64,000 nt of DNA from Rhodocollybia butyracea. Taxonomy: Eukaryota > Basidiomycota > Agaricomycetes > Agaricales > Omphalotaceae. Within the stretch, counting starts at the first letter, position 1, and each line of letters opens with the position of its first letter. The notes under the pieces are model-generated. The model made no database searches. It was given only the letters and a program-made list of their open reading frames with translations, and had not been told where the DNA came from. This document shows positions 43,259 to 54,479 of this stretch, in pieces. Position numbers and translations under genes: made by a program. Where the stretch lies: positions 124,001 to 188,000 of the forward strand of contig JADNRY010000043.1 in assembly GCA_015501585.1 (NCBI GenBank). Direction: 5' to 3'.

Positions 43259-43975
43259 ATTGTACACGCGTAGAGAGCTTGTATGAGCGTCGTGCACGCG
43301 TGTAGAGCTCGTACAACCGTCGTACACGTGTACAGAGCTCGTGTAAGTGTCGTGCGCGCGCACAAAGCTTGTACAGGCGTACAGAGGTTGAACAAGCGCC
43401 GTGCACGCGTGCAGAGCTTGTAAAAAGCTTGTACCAACGTGCAGAGCAGGTGCACGCGTATAGAGCTTGAACAAGCGTCGTACACGTGTACAGCGCTCGT
43501 AAAAGCGTCGTACACGTGTACAGCGCTCGTAAAAGCGTCGTGCACGCGTTCAGAGCTCGTACAGGCGTCTTACACGTGTACAGAGCTGGTACAAGCGTTG
43601 TACACGTGTACGGTGCTTGTATGAGCGTCGTGCACGCGTGTAGAGCTCGTACAAGCGTTGTACGCGTGTACAGCACTTGTAAAAGCGTCGTGCACGCGTG
43701 TAGAGCCTGTACAAGCATCCTACGCGTGTACAGCACTTGTAAAAGCGTCGTGCACGCGTGTAGAGCCTGTACAAGCATCTTGCACGCGTTGTACACGCAT
43801 GCAGAGCTCATAAGCATTGTACACGCGTACAGAGCTTGTACAAGTGTTGTGTGCACGCACAAAGCTTGTACATGCTTTGTATGCGTGCACGACGCTTGTA
43901 CAAGCTCTGCACGTGTGCACATCGCCTGTACATGCTCTGTATGGATGTAAAATGCCTATACAAGCATGGTATGCC
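43259..43975. repeat. ~30-bp minisatellite with palindromic cores
   Basis: About 24 units of roughly 30 bp combining AGAGCTCGTACAAGCGT-like and GTACACGTGTAC or GCACGCGTGC blocks. The cores are self-complementary, so frames on both strands are long and open (a 240-codon frame on the minus strand at 43200-43922). These are repeat artefacts, not genes. After 43975 a 500-bp plus-strand open stretch without known motifs runs to about 44491. Confidence 0.8.
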
Positions 43976-44516
43976 TTGACAGTGTTTACAAAGAGCTATA
44001 CAAACAATACCCACATACTTATTCCAAGCTTCTATTACATGCTGTACAATTTATGGGATACTGTGCAAGCACTAGCCTGTATACTAAATGTTTGTCCAGT
44101 ACTTGTATTTTCACGTTGTACAAGCACTGAAAATGCACACAGTTCCAGTGCTTTCTATAGTCCTACTTCTTCAGAGTCATCCCTCCTTCCAGACCCCAAT
44201 ACATCCAAAGCTACAGCTGTAATCAAAGCCTTTGTTGTTGATAGACTAGGAAACACGTTTTACTACTACATAGAAAGGAATCAGACTGGATATCATCTCC
44301 AGGATATGCCACTTTGGCACCCAAAAACCAGGAACATTCCTGGTTTTTTTTTTTTTGGTAATGATGGAATAAAAATTCAGTCACATCACAGTCCCTGGAT
44401 TTCTACTCAGAGCCCTCTTAAAGCTCCCATTAGTTTACAACAGTTGTGTTATGCTAATGGGCCCTTGAATTATCCATGTTTGTTGAATTAGTTTTAAGTT
44501 GGGGCCTTATACTCAG

Positions 44517-44750
44517 GTTAACTCAAGTTAACCTGAAGTTGGCTTATGTGCTCAAGTTAACAACTCAGTCACAGTTAACTCAAGTCAACCTGAAGTTGAG
44601 GCTTGAATAGGCTTTATACTCATGCCAACTCAGGTTAACTCAAGTCAACCTGAAGTTGGCATATGTACTCAAGTTAACTCAAGTCTCAGGTTAGCTCAAG
44701 TCAACCTGAAGTGAGGATAAATACTCAAGTCAACTCAAGTCAACTCAAGG
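44517..44750. repeat. Short tandem repeats of AACTCAAGT(T/C)AACCTGAAGTT
   Basis: Four to five irregular units of 50-60 bp built from AACTCAAGTTAACCTGAAGT and variants. They directly abut the truncated end of the copia integrase at about 44751. Confidence 0.75.
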
Positions 44751-46014
44751 ATTGTAGACTTTTCCTGATGGAGTATGCCATTCTCCGCCCAGTACTTGTC
44801 TATGGCCCCATTGTTCAACTCTCCGCCGCCATCTATGTGTATTGTCCTCAGTTTCTTCCCCGTCTGCTTCTCCGCCATTGTGCGGTACTTGTGTAAGCAT
44901 TTCACGCCCATCTCTTTGCATTTATTATTCAGGTAGAACAGTACTCAGAAGGAGGATCTTCCGTCTGTGCAGAGTAAGAGGTAGCTGCAAACTCCATGTG
45001 TCTGTGTTCTCGCAGGTCTGAATAGGTCTACATGCACACACATCAGGAAAAGCCGTTTTTGCCTAGGTGACCCCAGAGTGGCCTAAAGCAAACTAGGTGA
45101 CCTATGAATCCTATGGCATCCTAGGAATTTGGGCTTGTCCTTTGCCAGTCAAGGCTCTTGAGGATTCCCTAGGCAAGCCTAGGTTTGCCCAGGTTTGCCC
45201 AGGTGCTCCTGGGGAACACCTGGGGAACACCTGGGCAAACCTGGGCAAACCTAGGCTTGCCCTGGGTTTGCCTAGGATACCCTAGGGAGTCCTCAAGAGC
45301 CTTGACTGGCAAGGGACAAGCCCAAATTCCTAGGATGCCATAGGATTCATAGGTCACCTAGTTTGCTTTAGGCCACTCTGGGGTCACCTAGGCAAAAATG
45401 GCTTTTCCTGATGCACTGGAGTACTTCACTCTCATGCATGAGTACGGTTGTCTCTTTGCTGTTCCGTATAAGCAATCCTCGCACATACCAGTTGCATCGC
45501 TTTTGGTGATATTCAGTCCATTGACGAGGTTCCGGTTGGCCACACGTAGTATCCGTTGGATCAGTGCTACGTGCCCTAGTCTCCTGTGCCAGGTGAGTAT
45601 ATTGGTTGGCCTATCTCTCTTGCACAAGCAATTGACATCTGTTTTCCCTGACTCCAGTATCTCCACCTCATACATCTTTGCTTTGCCATACCCATGTATC
45701 ACTCCCTCCCCTGTGGGGGACTTCATGATCATTGCGCCGTCTCCCCAGGTGCCTCTCATTCTTTTACAATCGAGGGTTGACAGTGATATGAGGTTATGGG
45801 CAAACAATGGCGTGTGCTTTGCGCCCTGCCAGAGCTTCACTATTCTTTCGTCTCCATCTACACGCATGACAAATTGTACTGTCCCTACTCCAAGTATCTG
45901 GAATTTCCCCGCATCGCCAGATATGGCACTATTACCACCTTGGCCATGTACCTCAGTATATTCGATGAAGTCTGATTTATGCACCCAACAGTGCTCTGAT
46001 GTGCCATGAGTCAA
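44751..46014 (-). pseudogene. pol: Ty1/copia protease-integrase remnant
   Basis: On the minus strand the frame from 46014 shows HGTSEHCWVHKSDFIEYTEV, where the protease D-S-G/A active-site aspartate has been lost, then the GAG_pre-integrase motif WHRRLGHVALIQ...CEDCLYG (H-x-H, C-x2-C finger). A MITE (45042-45413) interrupts it. Beyond the MITE the integrase core continues with TIHIDGGGELNN...AENGILHQ, carrying the second catalytic Asp. The sequence stops at about 44751, so the catalytic Glu, RT and RNase H are missing. Integrase before RT is the copia order. Confidence 0.82.
45042..45413. mobile_element. Long-hairpin MITE in the copia remnant (family 3, copy 2)
   Basis: 372 bp, same termini and near-identical arms as 14153-14514, flanked again by CAC (45039-45041, 45414-45416). 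The identical 3-bp duplication in two unrelated hosts suggests a target preference. The halves form one long hairpin. Confidence 0.85.
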
Positions 46015-46265
46015 GAAAAGTCTGTGTTACGGGAGCGGGAGGCAAGTATAGGGATGTCGTTCCCTTGCATATGGTACAGTCTTTGAGGTCAACAGTCGCA
46101 TAGCTAGGTACATCTTTATCTACATCCTGGCTTTCCTCCTTTCGCTGACCTGTAGCCCTCAGAATGGGATGATATGGCTCAAGGAGTCCATGGCGTTTAC
46201 TGACAGGACATAGGTTGCCATGGGCGTGCTAGCATTGGGTTTGGTGTCCTCTGTTGTAATGACTT

Positions 46266-47075
46266 TTACACTTGGCCCGTTTTTCCTCTGTTCGCTTGTC
46301 CCTGTTTTGGCTTGTCCCTCCATGCCACCACCCTTCGCCCAGCATTTCCTATCCATGTGGCAAGTGAACGCAGGTCTGTCTCTGGTGCGCTGTTGGTATG
46401 GGCCTTGACTTTCTTGTTCTCTTGTTCCTCTGCCAGTCTATCCTCTTCCTTCTGGAGCCAGAGGGTACAAAGGTACGTGAATGCATCTGCGCTTGATGTT
46501 CCTGAGACTGTGCAAATGTCTCGCTTCCAATTGCTGGGCATGGATGAGATGAGGATGAGACAGAACTGTGGGTCAGGGATACTTCCTCCGAGGTCATGTA
46601 CCTTTTTCAGGAGGTTTTGCATTTTCTTTTTGTGGTCCTCCATGGTCTGTTTGGACAGGTTGAATCTCTGGGAGCGAAGCGCAGTATCAGCAAGGTGAAT
46701 GTGCTGCTCATCTTTCTTTTCAAATTGTTTAATGAGATTTTTCCAGATTTCAGATGCTCTCTTTGTCTTGTCAATTCCCAGTCCTGTAGGGTCGACCACG
46801 TTTGATACAATGGCTCCAGCAACTAGCCTATCACGGGTTTCCCACTCCTCATATTGTGGGACTGGACTGAACAGTGGTGTCTGCTGTGATATGTAGATTG
46901 GGCCCAGGTAGGTAGCCATAGGGGTTGGTCTAGTGATAGTCCCATCAAGGTAGCCTGCCAAGCCTTTCGATTGAATAGCAAATAAGATTTCCCTTTTAAA
47001 AGGTCTCCAGTTTTCTTTGCCAACAAGCTGTTTCTCATCTGGGAGTCTCGGTATATTCAGTAGATTTCCTGACAT
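46266..47075 (-). pseudogene. gag: Ty1/copia gag remnant
   Basis: A 269-residue minus-strand frame from ATG 47075 has the copia Gag (UBN2-like) pattern: LVGKENWRPFKREI near the start, WETRDRLVAGAIVSNV, EIWKNLIKQFEKKD and FCLILISSMPSNW. It ends before an intact zinc knuckle; the knuckle remnant HMDRKCWAKGGG lies in another frame near 46350, so a frameshift and probably a small deletion occurred. No intervening stop lies within the 269 codons. Confidence 0.82.
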
Positions 47076-50000
47076 TTTTTGTGGTGGGTAATATACTTTT
47101 GATAATGTGTTTTCTCGATATTTGCTTTGTTAGAGCACAAGTCTCATAATCTGTTAAAGTACTTAAGATCAACTCACTTGTGTAGAAAGCAACTATATTA
47201 TATACCTGTAAAGGTAAGATCAACTGTACATATGTCAGTAAGCAGATAGATAAATATATGGAAACGATCTCACCTCAGTTGTGTAGAAAGCAACTGAGGG
47301 AGTCGTATACGCTGTCTACATGAAATACCAGCTGTATAGTATAAAGTAAGCACAGCATATACGGAATAGGGATGGTCAAAGCTGCGTATCTGAGTCCCGA
47401 TATGTACATATGGAGTAGACTCCAACAATACCATGCCAACTTGGAGACCACTACCACTCTACGCTCGCCAACAATTTGATGTATATGAGCTACACGCACA
47501 CTGTCAGACCATCCCTTCCTCCAAAACCTGACCATGAAATGTGTCTGCGGTGGGACCCAGCACACCTATTTTCCAAATACCAAAAAAACAAGGCAGTATG
47601 TGGCAAACAATTCGCAGAAAGGGCTACAGAACCAAATACACCAGCTAATATTATCCATCTCAAAGCTGTGCAAATGCACATTATGCTATAAGAAGCCATT
47701 ACTTCACAAATGCATATTCTTGGTGTCATTGCTGCTCTCTGTGCTCTGAGCAGCGAAACGGAAGCTGGAGGCAGAGCGCTGGCGAAAGACATCCAAGGCA
47801 TCGAGATTGTTCACGGAAAAAAGCAGGACGGTGGCTGGGTCCGTTCAGGTGTCCCTGTGGGTGCCAAAGTGACTCTCAAAGGCTCAGCAAGGTACAACCT
47901 CATTGCATGCCTTTTTACCACGTCTTTGTGAATTCCATGTCATTCCTATTGCAGCTCCAGTCAGCGGACCCAATGCCTATTTACCTGCATCGAGCAAAGC
48001 AGTAAAACCTAGCGATGTGACGGGTGTAGTCAGCATTGGTCTACCTCCAGAAGCAATGAGGTACTGGTCTTAGATTGAGATAAATCAGGATGTGTATCCA
48101 AGGATGTATGGTATGCATCTTTATTTTATCATGAACGCAGTCAGTGTGGGTGTGCAGAAGAGGCCAGAGCTTTGGTTAGTGGATTCCAGATCCCATCTCC
48201 ACAGAGGAGCTGAGGGTGGTGAGCTGAATGCAGCATGTCACACGGCAATCCCCAACTCCCCAGAGGACTTAAGTCTACATTAAGGTATATACAATAGAGA
48301 TAAGTAGACCGTTTTCAAGACTCAATGAAGTAACAAGAATTACCACACAATTGCCATTTATAAGAGTACCTGGCAATGTGCAAGTCTGGGGATATTGCTG
48401 GTACATAGAGCAGTAGTCAAGTGCCACAGGTTAAATGCCCAGCACATGCTCCGCACTGTGGCCGTCCATACATGGCTTAGGGGTACCGTGGTATGGGTCT
48501 GTGACCATATCATGGAAGGAAAGGGAGTGACTGATACGGTACGGTCACACTTCATCTTTCATGCTTAGAATCTCTCCCTTGATCTAGATCTCTCCAGTTT
48601 GATTGGTCTGCTTGAGTTCACTTGAGATTTGGATTGCCACCCGGTTGAGTTCAGCACTGTCAGGTGAGAATATTCCTGCACCTGCTTCAGGTTCTCCATT
48701 ACTGTTATTTTGACAGGATCCATTTGTGTATAATCTTATGGACCATGGTCTCACATTTTAAGAGATCTACAATGCAAAATTAGAGCTTAGGAGATGAAGG
48801 GAGTGCCCTTGAGGTGATCCAAGCTACAGGTCTAACCCCTTGTGAGTCAAAGTATTAGTAGAAATAACTCACTCACCCAGAGCCCCAGAGATCCAATAAT
48901 GCTTGACCTACATAGAAAATCATAACTGGAATTCTTTATTGACAGTGGGACTCACTGGCACATGAGAAGGTGAGTGCAGCGAGGACATCTTTCTAGTTTG
49001 CTACATCAATCTTCTGAGCAACAACAAAGTAAACACAATTTGGTAAGACACTTGAAGCATAGATACACACATAATAGTACGGCGCGATGCTACCCCGATC
49101 ACACAGAAGTTCAGTCCATGCAAGAGAATCACTCAGGTCACTAGAGTCAAACGTGCATTCGGCAGAAGTTCTCATGCATGACTCCCAAAACTAGGCGAGG
49201 CAAATGGTTTAGCTTTATGCAGTAGCCTTCCAATGGTTTCGTTCAGTGTGTCCTGGTTGGGCGTGGCTTGAGCAATGTTCACGATGAAGAAGATGTGATA
49301 TAGTGGGATGAAGGCCAAGTAGCAATGGACTAGAAAAACAGTTGTATTCTCTTGTCCCTTTACTGTATATACTTACATTACAGATCACTCTGTACACAAG
49401 AAACATTATCACTTCAGTTTAATCTCTTTCACACAACTTTCCTCTTCATTCTTTACCTCTTTTTTCGATCCTTTCTTCCCACACCTCCGGACACGACCAC
49501 ACAACAACTTCAGCAAACTGGGAATGGCTATCAGTGATTTTGGCACATCAAAAATCATTGGTAGCCATTATTACAAATTCAACCAGCTTTACTGGTCAAT
49601 GTTTCACGCATCAATGCACCTTACCAGCTCAAAATACATTTTTGCAGGACCCTCAGCATGCCCTCTGTCGATTCCACTCTTCAGTTTGGCCACAGGAAGG
49701 CTGTAACCGTTTTAGCGGTTCAGTTATTCTCGGTATATTTTGTTCCTTAATTTTGATTTCTTTTGAGTCTCGCAGGATTCTTGCTTCACTTGATCACTTG
49801 CCAACATGTATCAATCCACCTTATCCACTCAAAATACATTTTTGGAGGACCCTTAGAATGTCCTCTTTCATTTTTGTATCTCAGTGTGAGCACGGATGGT
49901 CTGTAGCAGTCAGATAGGTTCAGTTTTATTTTGTTATACTCTGTATTCCCATTTTTTTATTCCAGTTTGATTTGTGTTCTCTGGCTCCATCATTTGAGAC

Positions 50001-50229
50001 ACTCCTTTTGTCCTCCCGAGTCCCTTCCCCTTAATGTACTTTGTTCCCCAGTACCATTCACATGCTCTACAAACATGCCTGTTAAATAGTGCTGCTCTAG
50101 TGGATTGTAAATATACCAACCAATATTAGAGACTACAGTAATGGCCTCTAGGCTCTTAGATCCTATTTTCACTAAGGAATAGATAGATTACTGTTAGTCT
50201 AGCCTGACATCAGTCAAATGGTTTCTTCC
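47076..50229. other. CMC interior, right half, no identified gene
   Basis: Upstream of the copia gag there is no clear LTR, although TGTGTAGAAAGCAACT occurs twice (47184, 47281). A possible two-exon plus-strand frame starts at 47710 (MHILGVIAALCAL...) with a GTACAA donor near 47894 and a TTGCAG acceptor at about 47955, but the family is unknown. Two diverged ~200-bp direct copies sharing CTCAAAATACATTTTTG lie at about 49608 and 49807. A minus-strand phrase near 50000-50170 (EQHYLTGMFVEHVNGTGEQ) looks coding, but I cannot name it. Confidence 0.35.
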
Positions 50230-50625
50230 AAAATGATGGTCTGGAACAACTGCTGCACTCCAAGTGATTGGCTCCAATAATAGGCACTCTAAATGACTGT
50301 CTTACTTTTGGACACTCTGAATGATTGTCTTAATTTTGGGCACTCAAATGATTGTTTGCTCAAGACAATCATTTTGATTGTGCATAATAGTAGGCAATCC
50401 AAATGATTGTCTTAAATTGGGCGCTCTAAATAATTGCTTGCTCAAGACAATCATTTTGATTGTCCTCAATAGTAGGCAATCCAAATGATTGTCTTAAATA
50501 GGGGGCATTCTAAATGATTGTTTGCTCAAGACAATCAAAATGAGTGTTTGGCAAAAAAACATCTAAATGATTGTTTTTTCGAAAAATGATTGTCTCAGAC
50601 AATCAAATTCATTGTTTTTTCTTCC
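50230..50625. repeat. Right subterminal repeats of the CMC element
   Basis: Repeated AATGATTGTCTTA, GACAATCATTTTGATTGT and GCAATCCAAATGATTGTC words, inverted relative to and matching those at 40672-41200, running up to the terminal inverted repeat. Confidence 0.8.
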
Positions 50626-50632
50626 CGTAGTG

Positions 50633-51983
50633 AAACATTCAATAACTTTGAAAATGGAAAAACAATAGAAAATCGAGAAAATTCAAAAATATTACCTAAT
50701 ATGTATTACATCAGTTATACCCCACTCTGCTCTTTCATTTCTAAGTTATCTCAGTCTGAGATAGGAGACTTGAAACCTACCAGATCTGATATTTATTATG
50801 AGCCTATGGCAGTGCTTGCATCCAGAAAGTATAAACCAGTAGCAAAGAAGATCAGACCAGTGCTTGGTGAACTTGACCAGAAATTCAGAATAGTAAGAGA
50901 TATCAAGGGTGATCCACTGAAGGATATGCCTAAGTTATCTCCGCAACCTCCAGAGTTTACATCTACTGGTAGGTACACTGGAGAAAGAAAGGAAATCATA
51001 GACAAGTTACATGAAGGAGACTTCCTATGGCCAGAAGAAAGAAAACTCATGCACCATTTCATGATGGTACAGGAGAAAGGTTTTGCATGGAATGATCAAG
51101 AAAGAGGAAAATTTCGGGAGGATTTCTTTCCCCCTGTTGACATACCTGTAATTCCACATACTCCATGGGTACAGAAAAATATTCCCATACCACCTGGAAC
51201 ATATGATGAGGTCTGTAAGGCTGTCAGAATTAAAATGGATGCTGGAGTATTTGAACCTTCAAATTCCTCCTATAGATCAAGATGGTTTGGAGTACTTAAG
51301 AAAGACGGAAAGACTATTAGATTGGTTCAAAGTCTTGAACCACTCAATCAAGTAACAATACAACATTCAGGTTTACCCCCTGCTACTGATGAATTAGCTG
51401 ATCAATTTGCCGGCTATTCATGTGGTGCAATATTAGACATGTATGTTGGATATGATGAAAGAACTTTGGCAGAGTCATCAAGGGACTTGACCACTTTCCA
51501 AACCCCCTTTGGTGCACTTAGATTAACAACGTTGCCCATGGGTTGGGCAAATTCAGTACCTATATTTCATGATGATGTCACTTACATGCTGAGAGATGAG
51601 ATTCCACATGTAACAAGACCTTATATTGATGATGTACCTATTAAGGGTCCACCAACACGATATGAACTAGCCAATGGCGGATATGAAGTAATTCCCGAAA
51701 ATCCCGGAATTCGCCGCTTTGTGTGGGAACATTTCCAGAATGTGAACAGAATTGTACAAAGAGTAAAATATTGTGGTGGCACATTCTCTGGCTATAAGGC
51801 AATTTTGTGTGCTTCAGAATTCAAAGTAGTTGGATATAGATGTACTTATGAAGGCAGAGTAGTAGACCCAGACTTAATGGGTGTCATTGATAGATGGGGA
51901 CCCTGCAAGAATATTTCAGATGTACGGAGCTTTTTAGGGACAGCCGGTCTCTGTCGGATGTTTGTAAAGAACTATGCAAAAAA
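50633..51983 (+). pseudogene. pol: E2 pol, reverse transcriptase segment
   Basis: Resumes the pol frame right after the CMC element (AAAC duplication, then TTCAATAAC). Motifs in order: FLWPEERKLMHHFM, PHTPWVQKNIPIPPG, YRSRWFGVLKKDGKTIR, LPPATDELADQFAG, FQTPFGALRLTTLPMGW, and the catalytic YIDDVPIKGP near 51625. The thumb follows with NVNRIVQRVKYCGGTFSG and SFLGTAGLCRMFVKNYA. The enzyme copies the element RNA into DNA. The frame closes at 51999, because the A run at 51978-51983 has one base too many for continuity with the next segment. Confidence 0.92.
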
Positions 51984-54370
51984 TTGCGGAACCCATTAAT
52001 AACCTTAGAAAGGACAATGTACCATTCTTTTGGGGACCAAGAGAACAGAAAGCCATGGATGACTTGAAGCAAGCAATCAAAGAGTCACCCGCACTTAGAA
52101 AATTACAGTATGACAATAACATGCCAGTGATTTTGTCTGTAGACAGCTCATTCAAAGGCGTGGGATTTTATATCTGTCAGCAAGATGAGGAGAATGCAAG
52201 AAAGAGACATTATGCACGATTTGGGTCAATTACTTACAATGACCGAGAGGCGAGATTCTCACAGCCCAAAAGAGAGTTATATGGCTTATACAGAGCTTTA
52301 CAAGCCTGTAAGTATTGGCTATTTGGGATAAGGAATTTGATTATTGAAGTTGATGCAAAGTACATTAAGGGCATGCTTCAACACCCTGATGAAGTCCCAA
52401 ATGCAGCTATAAATAGATGGATTGAACAGATTTTGATGTTCCATTTTGAACTTAAGCATATACCAGGAAAGAAGCATGGATCAGATGGATTATCAAGAAG
52501 AGATGAGCAACCAGGAGATGAAGTGTATTTCAATCCAGAAGCAGAATTCCAGGAGGAAGGACACTCATTTTCAGTTACTTTTGAGAATGGTATAGACACT
52601 ACCATACCATTTGAAGAATTCAAAGACAAGATAGACACTAGGACAGGCTATAGTCAGGAAGTTGCAGAGTCTGTACAAGACTTTGTGCAAACTGTACAGC
52701 AAGCCAGTGCTCAAGAGGAAATTTTACGGGCAAAATTAGTTCAAGAATTTCCAGCTAATGCACCATTCTTGGCTAGTCTGCCTCAGATTATAAAGCCTCA
52801 GCACTTTGTAAGTGAGGAGAGATATGAAGAAGTACATAGAACAGTGAAGGGAAAAGAACAAGACAATAGACTTCTACTAGTGCGGAAGTGGCTGAAGAAT
52901 CCAAAATGGAGACCAGAACACATGACTGATGGTCAATATTTGAACTTCAAACAATTTGCACGGCAGTTTCATGTCCAAAATGACAAGTTGTATAGAAGAG
53001 ACATTGAAGGCAAACATAAACTAGTAGTTGGTAAGGAGCACCGAATGTCTATGATGAAGGCCGCACATGATGGCCTTGGTCACAAAGGTGTTTATGCAAC
53101 TAAAACCTTACTTACTGAGCATTTTTGGTGGCCAGAAATAGATAGAGATGCAAACTGGTATGTGAAGACATGTCACTTGTGTCAACAACGTTTGAAGGAT
53201 CACATTAGAACTCCACCAAAGTTAACAGCTACACCTTCTATTTTTCAAGTACTTCATGCTGATACCATGCACATGCCAATGTCAAATCGGAAGAAGTATT
53301 TTGTACATGGACGGTGCCATGTAACAAGTTGGATGGAAGGGAGGGCATTGCAGAAAGAAACAGCAAAAGCTATTGGTGAATGGATTTTTGACGAGATTAT
53401 ATGTAGATGGGGATGCCTTGCTGTGATCTACACAGACAATGGAACTCCATTCCTCAAAGCTATTAAGTACATTGAAGAACGGTATGGAATTAAAGGCATT
53501 CAGATTGCACCATACCGCTCACAAGCAAATGGAAAGATTGAAAGGCCACATTGGGATGTACGCCAAGCCCTATTCAAGGCCGCAAATGGAGTACAATCTC
53601 GATGGTCATATTATGTCCCCGAAGTAATGTGGGCTGACAGAATAACAGTCAGAAAAAGACTTGGATGCTCTCCATTCTTTGCTCTAACAGGTGCACATCC
53701 TGTTTTACCATTTGATATAATGCAAGCTACTTGGTTAATGCAAATACCAGGTCATGTCCTGAGTACAACAGAATTGATTGGACTTAGAGCAAGAGCACTT
53801 GCATTACACTCAGATAGAGTCAAGGAAATAATGGAACTCATAGATGAGAAGAAGCGCAAGGATACACTGAGGTATGAGCACATGCACAGACATACAATCA
53901 GGAATTTTGACTTCAAGCCTGGAGAACTTGTATTGATCCGTAATACACGAGTAGAGAATTCCTTGAATGCAAAAATGCTTCCCAGATGGATGGGACCTTG
54001 TATTATCATAAGAAGAACTGAAGGAGGGTCATATGTAATAGCTGAAATGGATGGTGCAGTATTTCAGAACAAGATATCACCATTTCGAGTTAGGCCATAC
54101 AATGCCCGCCATAGAATAAGACTTCCACAACAACTACCGCTACTTACAGGAATATCAATGGAGGCCTTAGAGAAAATTGCTAATGGGCCAGAGCCCAATG
54201 ATAATGAACCTATTGATATGGAAATTGCACACATTGAAGAATTACCTGAAATTGAATATGAAAATGACAACTCTGTCACAGAACCCAGAATCCGAGGTGA
54301 ACTCAGTGAAGATTTGGACTTGAACTGGGAAGAACAATTCAGTGATGACGACGATTCTGGTGCCCCATAA
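51974..54370 (+). CDS. pol: E2 pol, RNase H and integrase segment
   Basis: In the +1 frame relative to RT, a 798-codon open frame follows the A-run. RNase H: ILSVDSSFKGVGFY, KRELYGLYRALQACKYW, IEVDAKYIKG. Integrase zinc finger: HDGLGHKGVYATK and CHLCQQR (H-H-C-C). Catalytic core D-D-E: LHADTMHMP, IYTDNGTPF and NGKIERPHWD. A C-terminal GPCIIIRR-like segment is followed by an acidic tail. Integrase inserts the cDNA into the host genome. The only break with RT is one extra A, which could be a true lesion, a polymorphism or a sequencing error. The stop TAA at 54368 lies 109 bp from the end of the convergent antisense gene. Confidence 0.92.
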   Translation: MQKIAEPINNLRKDNVPFFWGPREQKAMDDLKQAIKESPALRKLQYDNNMPVILSVDSSFKGVGFYICQQDEENARKRHYARFGSITYNDREARFSQPKRELYGLYRALQACKYWLFGIRNLIIEVDAKYIKGMLQHPDEVPNAAINRWIEQILMFHFELKHIPGKKHGSDGLSRRDEQPGDEVYFNPEAEFQEEGHSFSVTFENGIDTTIPFEEFKDKIDTRTGYSQEVAESVQDFVQTVQQASAQEEILRAKLVQEFPANAPFLASLPQIIKPQHFVSEERYEEVHRTVKGKEQDNRLLLVRKWLKNPKWRPEHMTDGQYLNFKQFARQFHVQNDKLYRRDIEGKHKLVVGKEHRMSMMKAAHDGLGHKGVYATKTLLTEHFWWPEIDRDANWYVKTCHLCQQRLKDHIRTPPKLTATPSIFQVLHADTMHMPMSNRKKYFVHGRCHVTSWMEGRALQKETAKAIGEWIFDEIICRWGCLAVIYTDNGTPFLKAIKYIEERYGIKGIQIAPYRSQANGKIERPHWDVRQALFKAANGVQSRWSYYVPEVMWADRITVRKRLGCSPFFALTGAHPVLPFDIMQATWLMQIPGHVLSTTELIGLRARALALHSDRVKEIMELIDEKKRKDTLRYEHMHRHTIRNFDFKPGELVLIRNTRVENSLNAKMLPRWMGPCIIIRRTEGGSYVIAEMDGAVFQNKISPFRVRPYNARHRIRLPQQLPLLTGISMEALEKIANGPEPNDNEPIDMEIAHIEELPEIEYENDNSVTEPRIRGELSEDLDLNWEEQFSDDDDSGAP

Positions 54371-54479
54371 CGTCACAGACAATTGTTGAGACAGAGTACA
54401 AACATACAACCATATATATGAAAAGAAGGTCACAGTAGTTGGCACAAAGAATGACATAACATGTAAATAGATAGAACAT

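Larger units (their letters stand above)
40652..50632. mobile_element. 10-kb CMC-type (CACTA/Chapaev-like) DNA element
   Basis: Ends CACTACGGGAAG...CTTCCCGTAGTG with TIRs of about 30 imperfect bases, flanked by a perfect 4-bp duplication AAAC (40648-40651, 50633-50636). Excising the element with one AAAC restores E2 pol in frame. CAC termini occur in CACTA (usually 2-3 bp TSD) and Chapaev (4 bp TSD); the 4-bp TSD leaves the subgroup open. Both ends carry ATGATTGTC-type subterminal repeats. I recognise no transposase gene, so it may be non-autonomous. Its cargo includes a minisatellite, tandem repeats and a degenerate copia fragment. Confidence 0.82.

Noticed and set aside
43200..43922. 240-codon minus-strand frame of Cys/Thr/Ala repeats
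   Set aside because: Arises from the ~30-bp palindromic minisatellite; frames are open on both strands and have no unique domain.
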